In this document: positions 46,695 to 58,331 of the stretch, piece after piece
How positions within the stretch are numbered: the first letter of the stretch is position 1
Layout: the number at the start of each line of letters is the position of its first letter
Origin: Rhynchonema sp. JSB1_4
Lineage: Eukaryota > Nematoda > Chromadorea > Monhysterida > Xyalidae
Assembly: GCA_030248065.1 (NCBI GenBank)
Contig: JASAMV010006637.1
Coordinates: 1-64,000, forward strand
Direction: 5' to 3'
DNA length: 64,000 nucleotides
Notes under the pieces: model-generated
Told to the model about the DNA's origin: nothing
The model's input: the letters and a program-made list of their open reading frames with translations, nothing else
Database searches by the model: none
Program-made: the position numbers and the translations under genes

Positions 46695-49600
46695 TCACGA
46701 ACTACCATTCAATATGGCAGGCGGGTCGTGTTTGTGCGGTTGCAGTGGCACGTTCGGGAAGCAGGCGATCATGTAGAGATTGCATTGTTGTGCGAGATCC
46801 ACACTCATTCGATTCAACATGGCCTTGTCTGCTTCATGGTCGGGGTGCGACTGGTGGATGTGACGACGCACTACGTCAACGTCCGTCGCTGCCAGTTGGC
46901 ACACCTGGGTATATGGGGTGGCAGTGGATTGATGGATATGGTGCGCCACCGTTGGCGAACTTTGTGCATTTGCACAAGCATAGTCATGTTTTTCGCGATT
47001 CGCGAGCACGAAACCAGTTTTTGGGTCACGAGCCCGATTGGTGCCCTCGCGTTGACGATGACCTTCGTGCACCACTGGTCTGTAAAAACAGGCCGAAACG
47101 GACAAACACCAAAATGCAAATCAAAAGTGCTAGTGCCCAAAAGTTAGCAAAACGCTAATTTGAGCAACAGACACACCTGACAAACATACGGTGACATTGG
47201 TAGATGCGATTTGATATGCGCGTACATGGCTGTATAGTCGGAGTGAGTGAGTTGCAGTTGGCATAGTTGACATGTTGGCTGTTGAGCGGTCATTGACAGT
47301 GAGTGTTGTAGGCTGTGTTGCTGTTGTTGCAACTGTAGCAGCACGGCCAGGGGATTGGCTGACAAACGACGTGCTGCTCCGTTGCTGTTCGCAGATTGGA
47401 CAGCTGTGCCTGAAATGGCAAGGCAGCACAGGTACGTAGCTTGATAATGATATAAGGCCGACAAAGTATTGTGTAGAATACGTGCCTGCCAGCATGTTTG
47501 TTCTATGCTGATGTTTCATTATGCCAAAAGAGCGGTCATAACAATGCGACTAAGCGACCGGATGTCAAATGAAATTCGTGGTGGTTTGTTTTGTGGTCAC
47601 GTGGCTATCTGGTACAACGCCCGGTCTGCAGACTATAAAACGTCTGCGTAAAATCATCGGAGTGTGGTGTTACCCCCGGCATGGTGGCCGGGCCCACCCA
47701 GTCTAGCCTGGTGCTGGACTGAGCTCAGATCTGCACAATTGGAGCCCACAAAGCCCAAACCCCTGTACCACGGATGTGCTGTATGTATACAATCACATAG
47801 AATAATGCCACCCTGTAATCATGCCCATCGGCGGCATTATGTGCCAAACAAGTACATAAGCAACTGTCATCCAACCAAACGCAAACCCCAAGATGAAACA
47901 TCTACCCACCTGCCAGAATTTGGCTGAGATCAGTGACAGATGGTTCACGTGGCAAGGCAGTGCCGTTATGATTGCCATTTGCCATGACGGGTGCGGGCCG
48001 TTTCAATGCAAGTTGCAGTGCGGACAACGTGGCGGCGTTTTGAGCAATCGGTTTTATTGGCGAAACTTTGGTCGGAGTTGGGGAGGGTGCTTGAGGTGTT
48101 GAGTGGTTGTTGAGCGATTGTTGTTGGGCGTTTTGGTAGCTGCCGCCTGAAAAGAAGAGGCTTGATGAATTTTAGGAACAGTAATGAATTTGAAATGTCT
48201 TTTATGTTGATCGATACGCACGAGTGCAAGTGAAACAGCAGTGAAGTCAAATTGCAAAACAAAATCCCCAGAAGCATTGATGAATCAGATTGAAGCTGAA
48301 AAATTGGCTCTCAATTCCGGGACGTTTCGGACCCAATGGCTAAGGCCCGACTTTTTCGGTGTCGGGATTTCCTGCATGACCTATGCAGACAACCTACTGC
48401 CCATGTCGTGGCTATTATACTCCGATTTACCGAATTGACTTGCCTGATTCATCAAGACGACCCACACAGATTTCCCCAAATTCAATTCATATCAACTACC
48501 GTACCGACGTACCTGGCGGTCTGCCAGCCCTCGACCGATGCCTGTTTAATGACGTCGGTAGTGACTGTGCAGTGAACACATCCGGGAATGCCCGCAGACA
48601 GATGCACTTGTATTCGTCCATCAACACTTTGTCCGTGTCCAATTTGTCCAACGGTGGGCGGCGGTACTTGTGCACTTCTTTCATGTGACGGGTCAGGAAG
48701 TTCTTCGAATGGTGCTCGGTCGTGCAACCGTCTGTAAAGTTGAGGGACTCGTGGAGCGGAGATCACACGGCGGCCTGAGCCCTTTCGAAGCAGTCACGCA
48801 ACTGGTGCGAGTGCCATATGCGTAGTACCGATTGCAAGTGAGTGCCGCATGTAGATCCATGCATGTATGAACAGCACATGCAAATTGGATGTCGCGAATG
48901 TATTCGGCTACATGCAATTTGCATAGCATCTACATTACATCCACATGGATGTACATGCGGCGCTGAATTGCAATCCGTACTCGTGTGATCATGATATCAC
49001 GGATCATGAGAAACCAAAATCAGATCTAGAAGCCTCAATTCACCTCCTTCAGTCTAGTACTCTATTTATAGTGAAGAGTAACTGTAAAGTGCGGTTTAGT
49101 TACACGGGGGACTAGGCCAGCAACGTGTCAACAAAAATGACAAAAACGAACCTAAATTACAAACATAGGTCGGCCGTGACATGTGCACCCGTGCGTGCTC
49201 CTCCAGCACATTATTGTGACTGAGCACATACGCTTGACAGATCATGCATTTGGTTTCGCGTTCCACAACCTGAAATTGAGACATAAATTGAAAGTTTCCA
49301 GAACTTCGCGAAAATTTTGCGCGCTGTCTTGCCCGTTGGAGCTTGAACTGGCCACCTTGTTTATTTATTGTTCTTTCGACCTGCTCTCTCCAGAGTGGTG
49401 CACCGCCAAAGTCATCGCCAGTGCGAATGCACCAGATGGTCTTGTCACCGAAACTGCATTATGTATGTAGCTGTGCTCTACAAAGCGAAAAAGTTCCAAA
49501 ACCAAGACGAACCTCACTAAAATCCGGTACCAGTCCCATCGATCTGGATTCTTCAATCATATGCGATTTCTCAATACGTTGTGTGTTGTAGATCTTTGGT

Positions 49601-51696
49601 CGAAACACTTGAGCATAGGGCGCCAGTAGCGGCGTGGCCGAGTCCAACGCTGCCGATGCACCGTTAGGCTGGCTGGCTGATGTTTCATTGTTTGGTTGCT
49701 CCAAATGCGTGCCATTCTCTGTTTTCGCACTGCTACCATCAGTCAAATCGGATTTGACTCGTTTTGCGTTCGGTTTGACTGGTTTGAGGGATGACGTGGT
49801 TGATGAAACATTAGAATCCACAGTGGACCCGCTTTCTTCCACCAGAATCTCACGGGTGTGTTGCAGACACTGCTCGGCCAGCAGCCAGGCGCTGAAATAA
49901 GAACGTCACTTGGTTTGACCGACAAGTTCGAAATTGTGGCGCACGTGCGCTGTGAAACATCATTCATCTGTGAGTGTGCCCACAAAAGGTGAGTTTTGCT
50001 GCTTCCAATGGTGTTGCAGAAAAGCAGTGCACCCGGACATCATCAGTGCCAGAGTCACGTGACGCCAAAACATTCTATAAAAACAAGCTTGGCGCGCAAA
50101 CTATACAGCTACACGTAAGTGGACACCCCAAGCCCAACTCAACCGATGCTCCAAGTCGGGATCGGGTGCATAAACGACTTTGGCCGATCCGCCGTGCGCC
50201 TTCTTGATGTGCAAATTGATGAATATCTCCTTTCTGTTGTCATACGCACAAATGCTGCATTTGTATGGCCGGTATTGTAGATGTGACTCGATGTGCATAT
50301 AGCGGTTGCGGGAGCACACCCATTCCTGCAATAAAATTAACATCTGATTTTTTCACGAAAAGACAAAGAAACACCTGAGAAAAACGGTAATAAGGACGAA
50401 CTTTGCACAAAATGCATTGAATATTCGGGTAGTAGGCCGCATCGTTATGACGAGATAGTTTGGGTGCTGTTAGCACTTCGCGCACGCCTGAAACATCAAC
50501 GTGCTGGGTTCGACAATAACTTGTCAACCAACAAATCAAATAATAAAACAGCACACCATGTTACCCATTGGAACACTGTTATCATGAACATTGGCACAAC
50601 GTACTCGCTATCATGTCCATTGTAACAGCATGTTTGTTATCATGCCCACTGTGACCATATGTTTCTTATCACGCCCATTGGCGTTGTTCCAAAGATTATG
50701 AGATATAGTAAGTTTCTAATTTCGTTGCCTCATGCATTTTTACAGACGCAGGAAAACTCCCGCTCGAAGTCGAAGCAGGCAACAAGCTCAACACACAGTT
50801 AACAAGCAACGCAGCTGGCTCGTGTGCGTTTCGAATGTTTCAGTCACACAAGCTGTGTGTGTCAGTTACGTGGCTTGTTGACTGTGTGTTGAGCTTGTTG
50901 CCTGCTTCGACTTCGAACGGGAGTTTTCCTGCGTCTGTAAAAATGCGTGAGGCAACGAAATTAGAAATTTACTATACCCAAATATAAAAAAGATTGAGAA
51001 AAATTCCAAACCTGGTTTCACGGCCGGTTTCGTACCATTATTTCCGCCAGGTGTATTTGATCTGGACACCCGTTGACGCGATAGTGAGGCAGCCGGACTG
51101 GATTGTTGTTGTTGTAATATGGCTGATATGGAGGTGCTGGGGCTGCTCGCGATCAGCGACTGCAAGAAAGGTGACGATTTTTTGTTTAATTTCTATCTGA
51201 AACTGTATTATCAAGCACGTAAAATATTTACACATAATAGCGAAGAATCAACCAGCCAAGCTGCACCAACCTGTAGCACTGGCGTGGGTGATGCGGCATT
51301 GGACAGTGTGTCGTCAGCACCACTGGTAGACTCCAGCGTTGAGCGCGATCGTTTCACCGCTTGACGTTGTTGATGTGATTCACTTCGTAAATCGATTGGG
51401 CGGTCAATTAGATCGCACTGAGCGATCGATTGCGATGATTTATCGATTGATTGGCTGTTGATCTGTTGCAGCTTGTTCGACAGCCACGCATCGAAAGCGG
51501 CTTTCTTCTTCGCTTTCAACGATCCATCCAGTTGAATACCATTATTACGATGATGATCGCCCGTATTTGATGAATGATTGTGATTGTGATTGATCAAAAG
51601 CGAATGGTTGTGATTGGGTGGTGGACTAGAACATTGAGGCAACAGCGATTGCGGGCCGGCGTCCAGCAGCGAACGGATGACGCTCGTTGAACTCAT
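46695..51696 (-). CDS. C2H2 zinc-finger protein with CtBP-type motif
   Basis: Ten coding exons on the minus strand: 51696-51271, 51159-51012, 50487-50375, 50325-50144, 49891-49513, 49269-49161, 48731-48513, 48146-47910, 47409-47177 and 46904-46695, giving 751 aa, all in phase. The N-terminus is Ser/His/Asn-rich with PIDLR at aa 100-104, a form of the PxDLS signal that binds the co-repressor CtBP. Fingers are spread out and several are split by introns: CILC...HIESH, YKCSICAYDNRKEIFINLHIKKAH, TKCMICQ...EEHARVH, a degenerate one ending SKNFLTRHMKEVH, PTCQLCQ...AHIKSH, and YVCQVCQLAATDVDVVRRHIHQSH, whose two halves meet at the last junction. It is likely a nuclear repressor. I do not know its orthologue. 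Upstream is a probable 5' UTR acceptor at about 51700; an extra exon near 49950 is possible. Confidence 0.82.
48825..48980. repeat. 156-bp fold-back in zinc-finger intron
   Basis: Outer arms GTACCGATTGCAAGTGAG...GAATTGCAATCCGTAC pair over about 37 bp, and a second pair (GCAAATTG, CAATTTGC) lies inside. It sits in the intron between exons 49269-49161 and 48731-48513. No target duplication was identified. Confidence 0.65.
50570..50695. repeat. four-unit short repeat, TTATCATGCCCATTG type
   Basis: Four units of about 36 bp share TATCATG(C/T)CCATTG or close variants. Single inverted copies of GGGCATGATAACA occur near 19765, 20555 and 62541, so this core is a dispersed motif that has been multiplied here. 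Confidence 0.6.
50706..50974. mobile_element. fold-back MITE, copy 2
   Basis: Near-perfect inverted ends TAGTAAGTTTCTAATTTCG...CGAAATTAGAAATTTACTA lie between TA dinucleotides. The whole 269 bp matches 9168-9433. It is in the zinc-finger intron between 51012 and 50487. TA duplication suggests a Tc1/mariner-type mobiliser. Confidence 0.83.
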
Positions 51697-51921
51697 TGCC
51701 TGAAACATCACTAAACAATCAGAAGTTTTACTGCTTGTCGGTATTTTCTGAGTGGCACGCACACCAAAAAATGTCAAAAGGCCAATACCGAACAGATTCA
51801 TTCATTAGACAAGCACCAACGTGACAGAATATCCTGATACTGTGTCGAATCCACAACCTAGGTCAACCCTACAATAAGTTTAACAAATATTCTGATAACT
51901 TCCCTTTGCTGTCAGCACCAT

Positions 51922-51986
51922 AAGTGCTTTTCATGTGAAACAAAACATCATAGACCATGATGTTTTACTTCCCATGAAAAGCACTT
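51922..51986. ncRNA. 65-nt hairpin, candidate small-RNA precursor
   Basis: Two 30-nt arms pair at 27 positions around a 5-nt loop: an outer 14-bp stem (AAGTGCTTTTCATG with CATGAAAAGCACTT) and an inner 10-bp stem (AAAACATCAT with ATGATGTTTT). It lies 226 bp upstream of the zinc-finger start codon. The size suits a microRNA precursor, but it could also be a tiny fold-back element. Strand is unknown. Confidence 0.35.
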
Positions 51987-53340
51987 AGGGCAACCACAAT
52001 CGGCTTATGCTTATGTATATAACTCAAATGATTGAAATAGGTTATGTAGAACTGGATCACAAAGGTAGTGAAAGAAATTAGTGAAAGAAAACTAACAAAA
52101 GTCCAAAAAAAATCCTTCAGAAAAAACGAGTGACCCATAAAACAAATCTCAACCTAAAGGTGGACATAATGATGACAAAGAAGCACGTAAAACGCAAGTG
52201 ATGAATAAAGAAAAGAAACAGACCCCAAAAGTGGGTATCAGGTGCGGGTCAGGGGAATTGAAATCGAGGCCGCAGGTCAAATGCGCAAAAACACAAAATG
52301 GTGTCGTGACCCGGCCGACGAAAAAAAACAAAAAAACCAGGTCCGAGATTATGTACTGCCTGCTCGTGCACATACGTGGCTGCCTGAGGTTTCCGAAAAG
52401 TGCCACCTTTATTCTTATGCGCAGACATGTATACCTAGATGTGCAAAAAGAGAAAATTGGGGCATACGCTGCTGCACGTGAGGAGAAACAACGTGTTTTG
52501 CCCCTCGCACGCAGACAGATACACGCAGTGAGGTATGGTGTTGGGGTGACAACTAGGTCAACAACCACCACGCACGCACACAGCAGCACCTACAGTATAT
52601 AGTGGTATGTAGACGCACGTGTGTGCATTCATAACGCTCAGTTGACCACCTGCGCTGTGTGTGATGAATGCCGAGTGTGAGACTTGGGACAAAAATAGAA
52701 GGTGGGCTCGCTATACTGACGATGACCTGGTGCACCACGGGGCTGGGGAAATTAGGCGAAATGGCAAGGCCAAATACGGTTTGAGCCTCGGTATGATTTT
52801 TTGATGTGACGGATTTCGCAAGATAAAACAAATTTTTCATAGGATCATATTGTCCCAAAAGTTTCATATCATTCCTAACTTATCATGGTGTCGGTATAAC
52901 TGAACCAGTTATGTGAGTTATGTCAGGTGCATGGGGATCAACCTCGCCAAAACTGGAATTGATTCAGCAGCAGTGAACAAAGAGTTTGGGTGCCAAAAAT
53001 AGGACATCAAATTCATAAATATAACAACAAAGTGGCTATATTTGGGTTGATGTGAATGATATGCTGGCTGTTTCAGGTCGTGATGCTTTTGCATACGCGT
53101 CATTTGCCACACAAAATAAATCGATTTACAATTACGACGGCATTATTTCGTGGCTTTGCAGAAAATATTGAAAATGGCAGCTGCATGCAGTTTTAGTATT
53201 CTTTATCCAAACGAGGGGACACAAAACTGTGAACAAGCAGACCACGCGATGAGCTACCGTAACCTACTGGGCATGTGGTTCAGCATCAGAACATTGCAGT
53301 GTAACCTGCAACGCCCCATAGCAAGAAGTTTCAACCAACC
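51987..53340. other. intergenic
   Basis: Contains A-rich sequence, CAC-rich runs and one worn copy of a dispersed TGGTGCACC repeat near 52720. No gene was recognised. Confidence 0.4.
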
Positions 53341-55014
53341 TACTTTCATGCAAACAGGTTTCAGATCACATTTCTTACATTCCATAAAAGCGTTTTGCAG
53401 GAAGTTTAGGCTGAATGAAAAATGTGTTTGTGATACAAAAAGTGTGAATGTCAACTGTCAGACAAGGCCGAGAAACTAGAGCACCCAGCGACAAAAATGT
53501 TTTGCGCTGGCGCGTGCGCACAAGCTACAATATGCACTTTATTTGGATCTATTACAAAACACGTTTCAAATTAAAAATGATGATCATTCTACAAAAAGAA
53601 ACAAACTGCTACTGGCTATTTTGCCAAAATCAACTCACGCACACACACACGTCTTTTGCGTACAAAAGTGGAGCACCAAACTCCGCATATGTATACACTC
53701 AAACGGTATGGTCGTAATGTGCAATAATGTTGGGTACCTTATGTGTCAAGCTGGCTGATGTTTCACCAGTTGCATGAATATATATTGGCGTATACAGCAG
53801 AAACAGGAACCTGTGCACATACCGAAGAACATTTTTATGGTCCTCTGGGGTGCAGCAGATCGCAGCGCATAAATGGTAAAATGGTTTTTGTGCATTTTTG
53901 GTGTGAAATACAACCGTAATGCATGCACCAGGTAGAGAACTGAACTGACCTCGTTTAGGTGCCGCGCGTGGCTGTGCACAAAAACACAGACGCGCGTGAA
54001 TGCAATTTTTATCAAAAGTCCACAAGTGTGAGAGACAGAGACTGTAAGTACGTAAGTGGCTGTGGTAAGAATTCGGGGCGAAAGTTTTTCAGCAATAGAA
54101 ACGCGCAAAACAGGTTTCGCAAAAAACGCCAAACCCCGCGCGCACGCGTGTGTTCTCGTTTTGAACTATATAAATACAACCTACATGCACTGTATTTGGC
54201 GTCGGAAATACAAAAAAAACACAATTGGCCGATATCTAAAACTTGGTGATCGGTTCTGATCGGCTCAGGTTGTGCCAAGGAATGGTCCACAAATTGATTG
54301 AGATCGTATCGTTTTCATGTTTCGTGAAACATCGCGAAACAAAGAACAACATCAGTTGACACGCTGATGTTTCACATACATTCGTGTTAAAGTTCTTCGA
54401 ATGAAGTCGGCTGCGTACCGGACAAACCCCAGCCGCAGGCACGTCAAAGATTTCGGAGCAACATTACAGAATGTTGATAATAAAAGACACGCACAGCCGA
54501 TGCACTGAAATTGGGCCAACCTTTGCGCATATGGTGCAGTAATTGTGCCCCTAATGCGACCGAATTGAAATCGAGAGTGAGAGATCGCGCACTGATTACT
54601 GTACAGCGAAATAGAAAGTTTGACATGGGGTCATGATCCGGTGGTAAGACATACGGGGGTCTTTGCAGGTCAAATGGATTAGAAATGTGGAAAAGGGTAC
54701 GTGCGGGCCATATGGGTATGATGGATAAAACGGACTGTTTTCGGATCAATGCTACACATGAGTGGACACAGGCGGATCACGGAAATGATCACACATTACA
54801 CTATACTTACCGTCAGAAACCTATGTTTTGCAGGATGTGCTCCGTGAGATCAGTCCAGAGGTTAATACTTACAGTCATGCTTGGATTGGTATGCATGTGA
54901 TCTGGACGGAATTTTATGATCAACTCAGAAATATGGAATTGACTGCTTCAGACTACATCCTCATCACCGCAAATGCACTGTGCTCTAATTACCAAGAGGC
55001 AATAAATGCTATGG
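53340..55014 (+). pseudogene. possible decayed nuclear receptor (DBD and LBD pieces)
   Basis: At about 53385-53478 the frame reads KAFCRKFRLNEKCVC then NCQTRPRN, which resembles the stretch of a nuclear-receptor DNA-binding domain that normally reads KAFFRR, LN, K and NC. A stop follows directly, and in the same frame after it comes RQKCFALA, like the end of the second finger. The usual zinc Cys residues of finger 1 are not seen. At 54835-55014, between a TTTTGCAG acceptor and a GTATGT donor, an open exon reads WTEFYDQLRNMELTASDYILI, like helices of a ligand-binding domain; a small exon (54673-54699) may precede it. Pieces are in order and on one strand. It could be a pseudogene, a very divergent receptor, or chance. 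Confidence 0.33.
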
Positions 55015-55207
55015 TATGTAACATGCACTAACACGCTTTCCGCTCGCATAATTTTGAACTGGCAGCAAATGTCGCACGACCTCATTTGGTTTGCGGAAAC
55101 GGTGCTAACTTTCGCAGAAAAAAGTACGAACGACAATGCTCTAACGTTTACAGCTTTCACAACACAACATGACTCGCCAGCGCTGTGCTTTGAGAGTGCG
55201 GAAAAGT

Positions 55208-56347
55208 TAACGTGACGAAACATTGCTTCTCTATTATCCTTCTATTGCCACTTTATCCACCGTTAAATCAACACATCTTCTACATGACTGGACTGCAACT
55301 GAACCAGCAACGATAAATCACACACAAAAGTATTCACGCTTCGTTATCAGTACGTGGGGTTTCTAAGCCCGCGCACTCTAGCCAGAGACACAACATAGAC
55401 ACGCACAAATATCGTCACGACATTCTCCCCCTCAAGAAGCTCAATTGAATATGACTCAATAATGAATGTATCACAATTCCAGTCTTGTCAGCATGTGTCA
55501 GTCAGCATGCGTCACCTTGAGCGACCATGCGCCACCTTGAGCGACCCACAGGCATGAGTCCATCTGTGGCCCTCCTAACTGTGTTCGGATCGGCCATGTG
55601 TGCCGCAACCTCAGACAGCCTGCCGGTGGGTGACATGCACATGCGCTTAGGGAGTGTCGTCTGTTCGCTTTGCCACCGTTCACCGCTTGTTGCTGTTCGT
55701 TGCCATCGACTTCGACTTGCACTATTGTTGACCGTTTGAGAGATGGGTAGGCTATTAGAGTTGACGTTCGATTGACCAGTGTTGTGCGGTTGTACTGGAG
55801 GTGCTACCACCCTCCAGGAGTTGCAGCCAGTGACTTGACTCGACATACTCCTCCCCCCTTCGGAAGGAGCGACGTTGCCAACCACACGACTTGAATGCCA
55901 CACGTCGTTGAATTTTGTCTCCGAATTCCATTGAGCCATTTTATTTCATTCCGCTTATTCCCGAATTCACAGGCCGTAAATTTTCAAGTGCACTTCACAA
56001 AATGTGCACATAGCCACGTTTTTCCAAATTTTTGTGCCAGCTCACATAACAAGTGGCTGCACTACGAGGGGACACGACATTGGACTTCTTTCGACTGCGG
56101 ATTCGATTCGACGCGACAGGGTTATGCCAGAATAACGTGACGAAACATTGCTTCTCTATTATCCTTCTATTGCCACTTTATCCACCGTTAAATCAACACA
56201 TCTTCTACATGACTGGACTGCAACTGAACCAGCAACGATAAATCACACACAAAAGTATTCACGCTTCGTTATCAGTACGTGGGGTTTCTAAGCCCGCGCA
56301 CTCTAGCCAGAGACACAACATAGACACGCACAAATATCGTCACGACA
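55208..56347 (-). mobile_element. 1140-bp miniature LTR retrotransposon
   Basis: Two 215-bp direct repeats (55208-55422 and 56133-56347), which looked identical by eye, flank 710 bp. The host site is duplicated as AAAGT (55203-55207 and 56348-56352). Read on the minus strand, LTRs start TGTCGTGACG, and a classic polypurine tract (TTGAGGGGGAGAA) sits directly before the 3' LTR. The interior holds one 145-codon ORF (55939-55502, start MAQWNSETKF) with no enzyme domain, so it needs proteins from a full-length relative. Matching LTRs point to a recent insertion. Confidence 0.9.
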
Positions 56348-56352
56348 AAAGT

Positions 56353-57069
56353 GGCCAAATTTTTGAAACCGCAACCAGAACCGAACATAATTTTTGTTCA
56401 AAAGTCCCGAAAAGTTTCCGGTATTGCATAAGGACGGAAGTAAGTGGTCAAATGTGCACAGGTGCATTCGCAAAAGAGATTCGCACATGGAAACTAGAGC
56501 ATCAAATTTTGCAATTCAGAATTCTGTTGTCAAGACTGATAAGTTGTTTAGGTCGCGGGTCGGGCGGAACAAAACAGAACACAATATACACATGTACATA
56601 CATCCACATACATGCAAGTGGATCACTCAATCTGCGATTTAGGAGAGCATCTGGATTGATTTACATAACCACAATGACAAGACCTTTGACCCACCTACCT
56701 AAATTTAAATAGGTATTTCTTCTTTTTTCGCACGTGCGGCATTCACCGCGGCATTTCAAACTTATTCACGACTTCATTCTTCTATCTACATATCTCTCTC
56801 TCTCGACCTAGTTTTTAGCCCAATGTATACCCACACATGCACAACAAATGCGTGTACCTACAAACCGCGCACCATGGAAAACTTCTTGTTCTGTCATACA
56901 AGGAGTACAGGTCGCCCAGAGGTTATTCGCTGAAATCCGCGCGCCTGTTTTTTGTTTCGCTCGCGGCGCCGCACGCAGATATGTACCTAATAATGCGGTG
57001 TTTTGTCGCGTGAAATTATGGGTGAAACTCCTGACATACGTATCTCATCGAGATATAGTTTGTTCTCTA
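56353..57069. other. intergenic between two mobile elements
   Basis: No ORF with support. Contains a CT-rich stretch near 56790-56810. Confidence 0.4.
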
Positions 57070-58329
57070 CTCACTGGGAAGAATGTGTGGTTTTACCACA
57101 CATTTTTTCTTGGTTTTTCATGAAAAAATGTGTGGAGTGCTGCACCTACACATTAAGTGTGGTTATCATGAAAAAATGTGTGGTTTTTAACACGTGGGGT
57201 ATAGCAGCCCAATACCACACATTATGTGTGGTGTTTACGCCCACGCTCTTGCCCCACACATTAATGTGTGGTTTTCATACTTGGCAAATTTTGGTTCCGA
57301 ATGCACTTTTATTCGATTTAATAGAAATAAACTGATTCCACACAAGCGCAGTTACACAACTGAAGTAAGATGTATAAGTTTCGATGCTATTTCTGAGGGA
57401 CTTATGCTACAACAATGTATATTTGATGAAAAGAACTAAACCTAAGGTTAATGCGCACAGTAAAAGTTAAGGGCAGATTCATAACAGATCAGATGAAGCA
57501 TATGATAAAAATGCAATGTGCCGAAAATTTACCCACAGAATGAAAGTTTTGAACACTTTAGTAAATGAAGTACAATTATGCGTTCTTCAAATTCCTAAGC
57601 GCTGAGTGTTTGTTGATTGTGAGTAATTTGAGTTCATCCCCAGCAGTCGGGCCGCGTAGGTACTAGCTCACCTGAAAAATATGAACAAAGTAAATATGAG
57701 CAGCAAAAAATTTTCGCCGTATCGAACATATCAAAACATGCAGTATGGTGGAACGATAATCAAACACCCACCGGGAGCTCTGTCAACGTCACGTCAGTTG
57801 AGGTCAGTTTTCTGATTCGTCACGAATCCCGGTAGTCCAACGATGCGCAGCCACCTGTGACAGATTTTGATTTTCATAAATTGCACAACACTATCGACAA
57901 TTAAAGGTAATCAGCCTATCGGCGAATCTGAGCGAATTTAAAACTCAACTGACCTTCACAACGTTCGTTTGTGAAATTTCTTCAGAGCGGTCGATTTAGT
58001 TATTGATGAAGATGCAAATATCATAGCTGATATGCTTTTGAGGCAATTGATTCAGTAGATTATGGTAACAAAGCATAAATATGTCTGAACTTCTTAATCT
58101 GTAAATGAAGACTGAAGGGCCTAAATGTTTCACGGCGAATTTCCCGCTAGAACATGAATACCACACAGTAATGTGTGTTTCATCACACATTAATGTGTGG
58201 TTTTTACACATTAATGTGTGGAAATCCCCAAAAGCACACATCTTTTCTTCAAAAACCACAGTTTATGTGTGGTATTGCAAAACCACACATCGATGTGTGG
58301 TCTCAAAACCACACATTCTTCCCAGTGAG
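57070..58329. mobile_element. TA-flanked MITE built from CCACACATTAATGTGTGG palindromes
   Basis: Inverted ends of 25 bp, beginning CTCACTGGGAAGAATGTGTG and closing with the inverse ending CTTCCCAGTGAG, lie between TA dinucleotides (57068-57069 and 58330-58331). Near both ends are clusters of CCACACATTAATGTGTGG or half-palindromes with varied spacing; the 850-bp middle is unrelated AT-rich DNA without a transposase. TA duplication suggests the Tc1/mariner group. Confidence 0.85.
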
Positions 58330-58331
58330 TA

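Noticed and set aside
46608..47158. Plus-strand ORFs of 179 and 137 codons
   Set aside because: They lie opposite the last zinc-finger exon and a repeat; the minus strand has the in-phase finger and stop.
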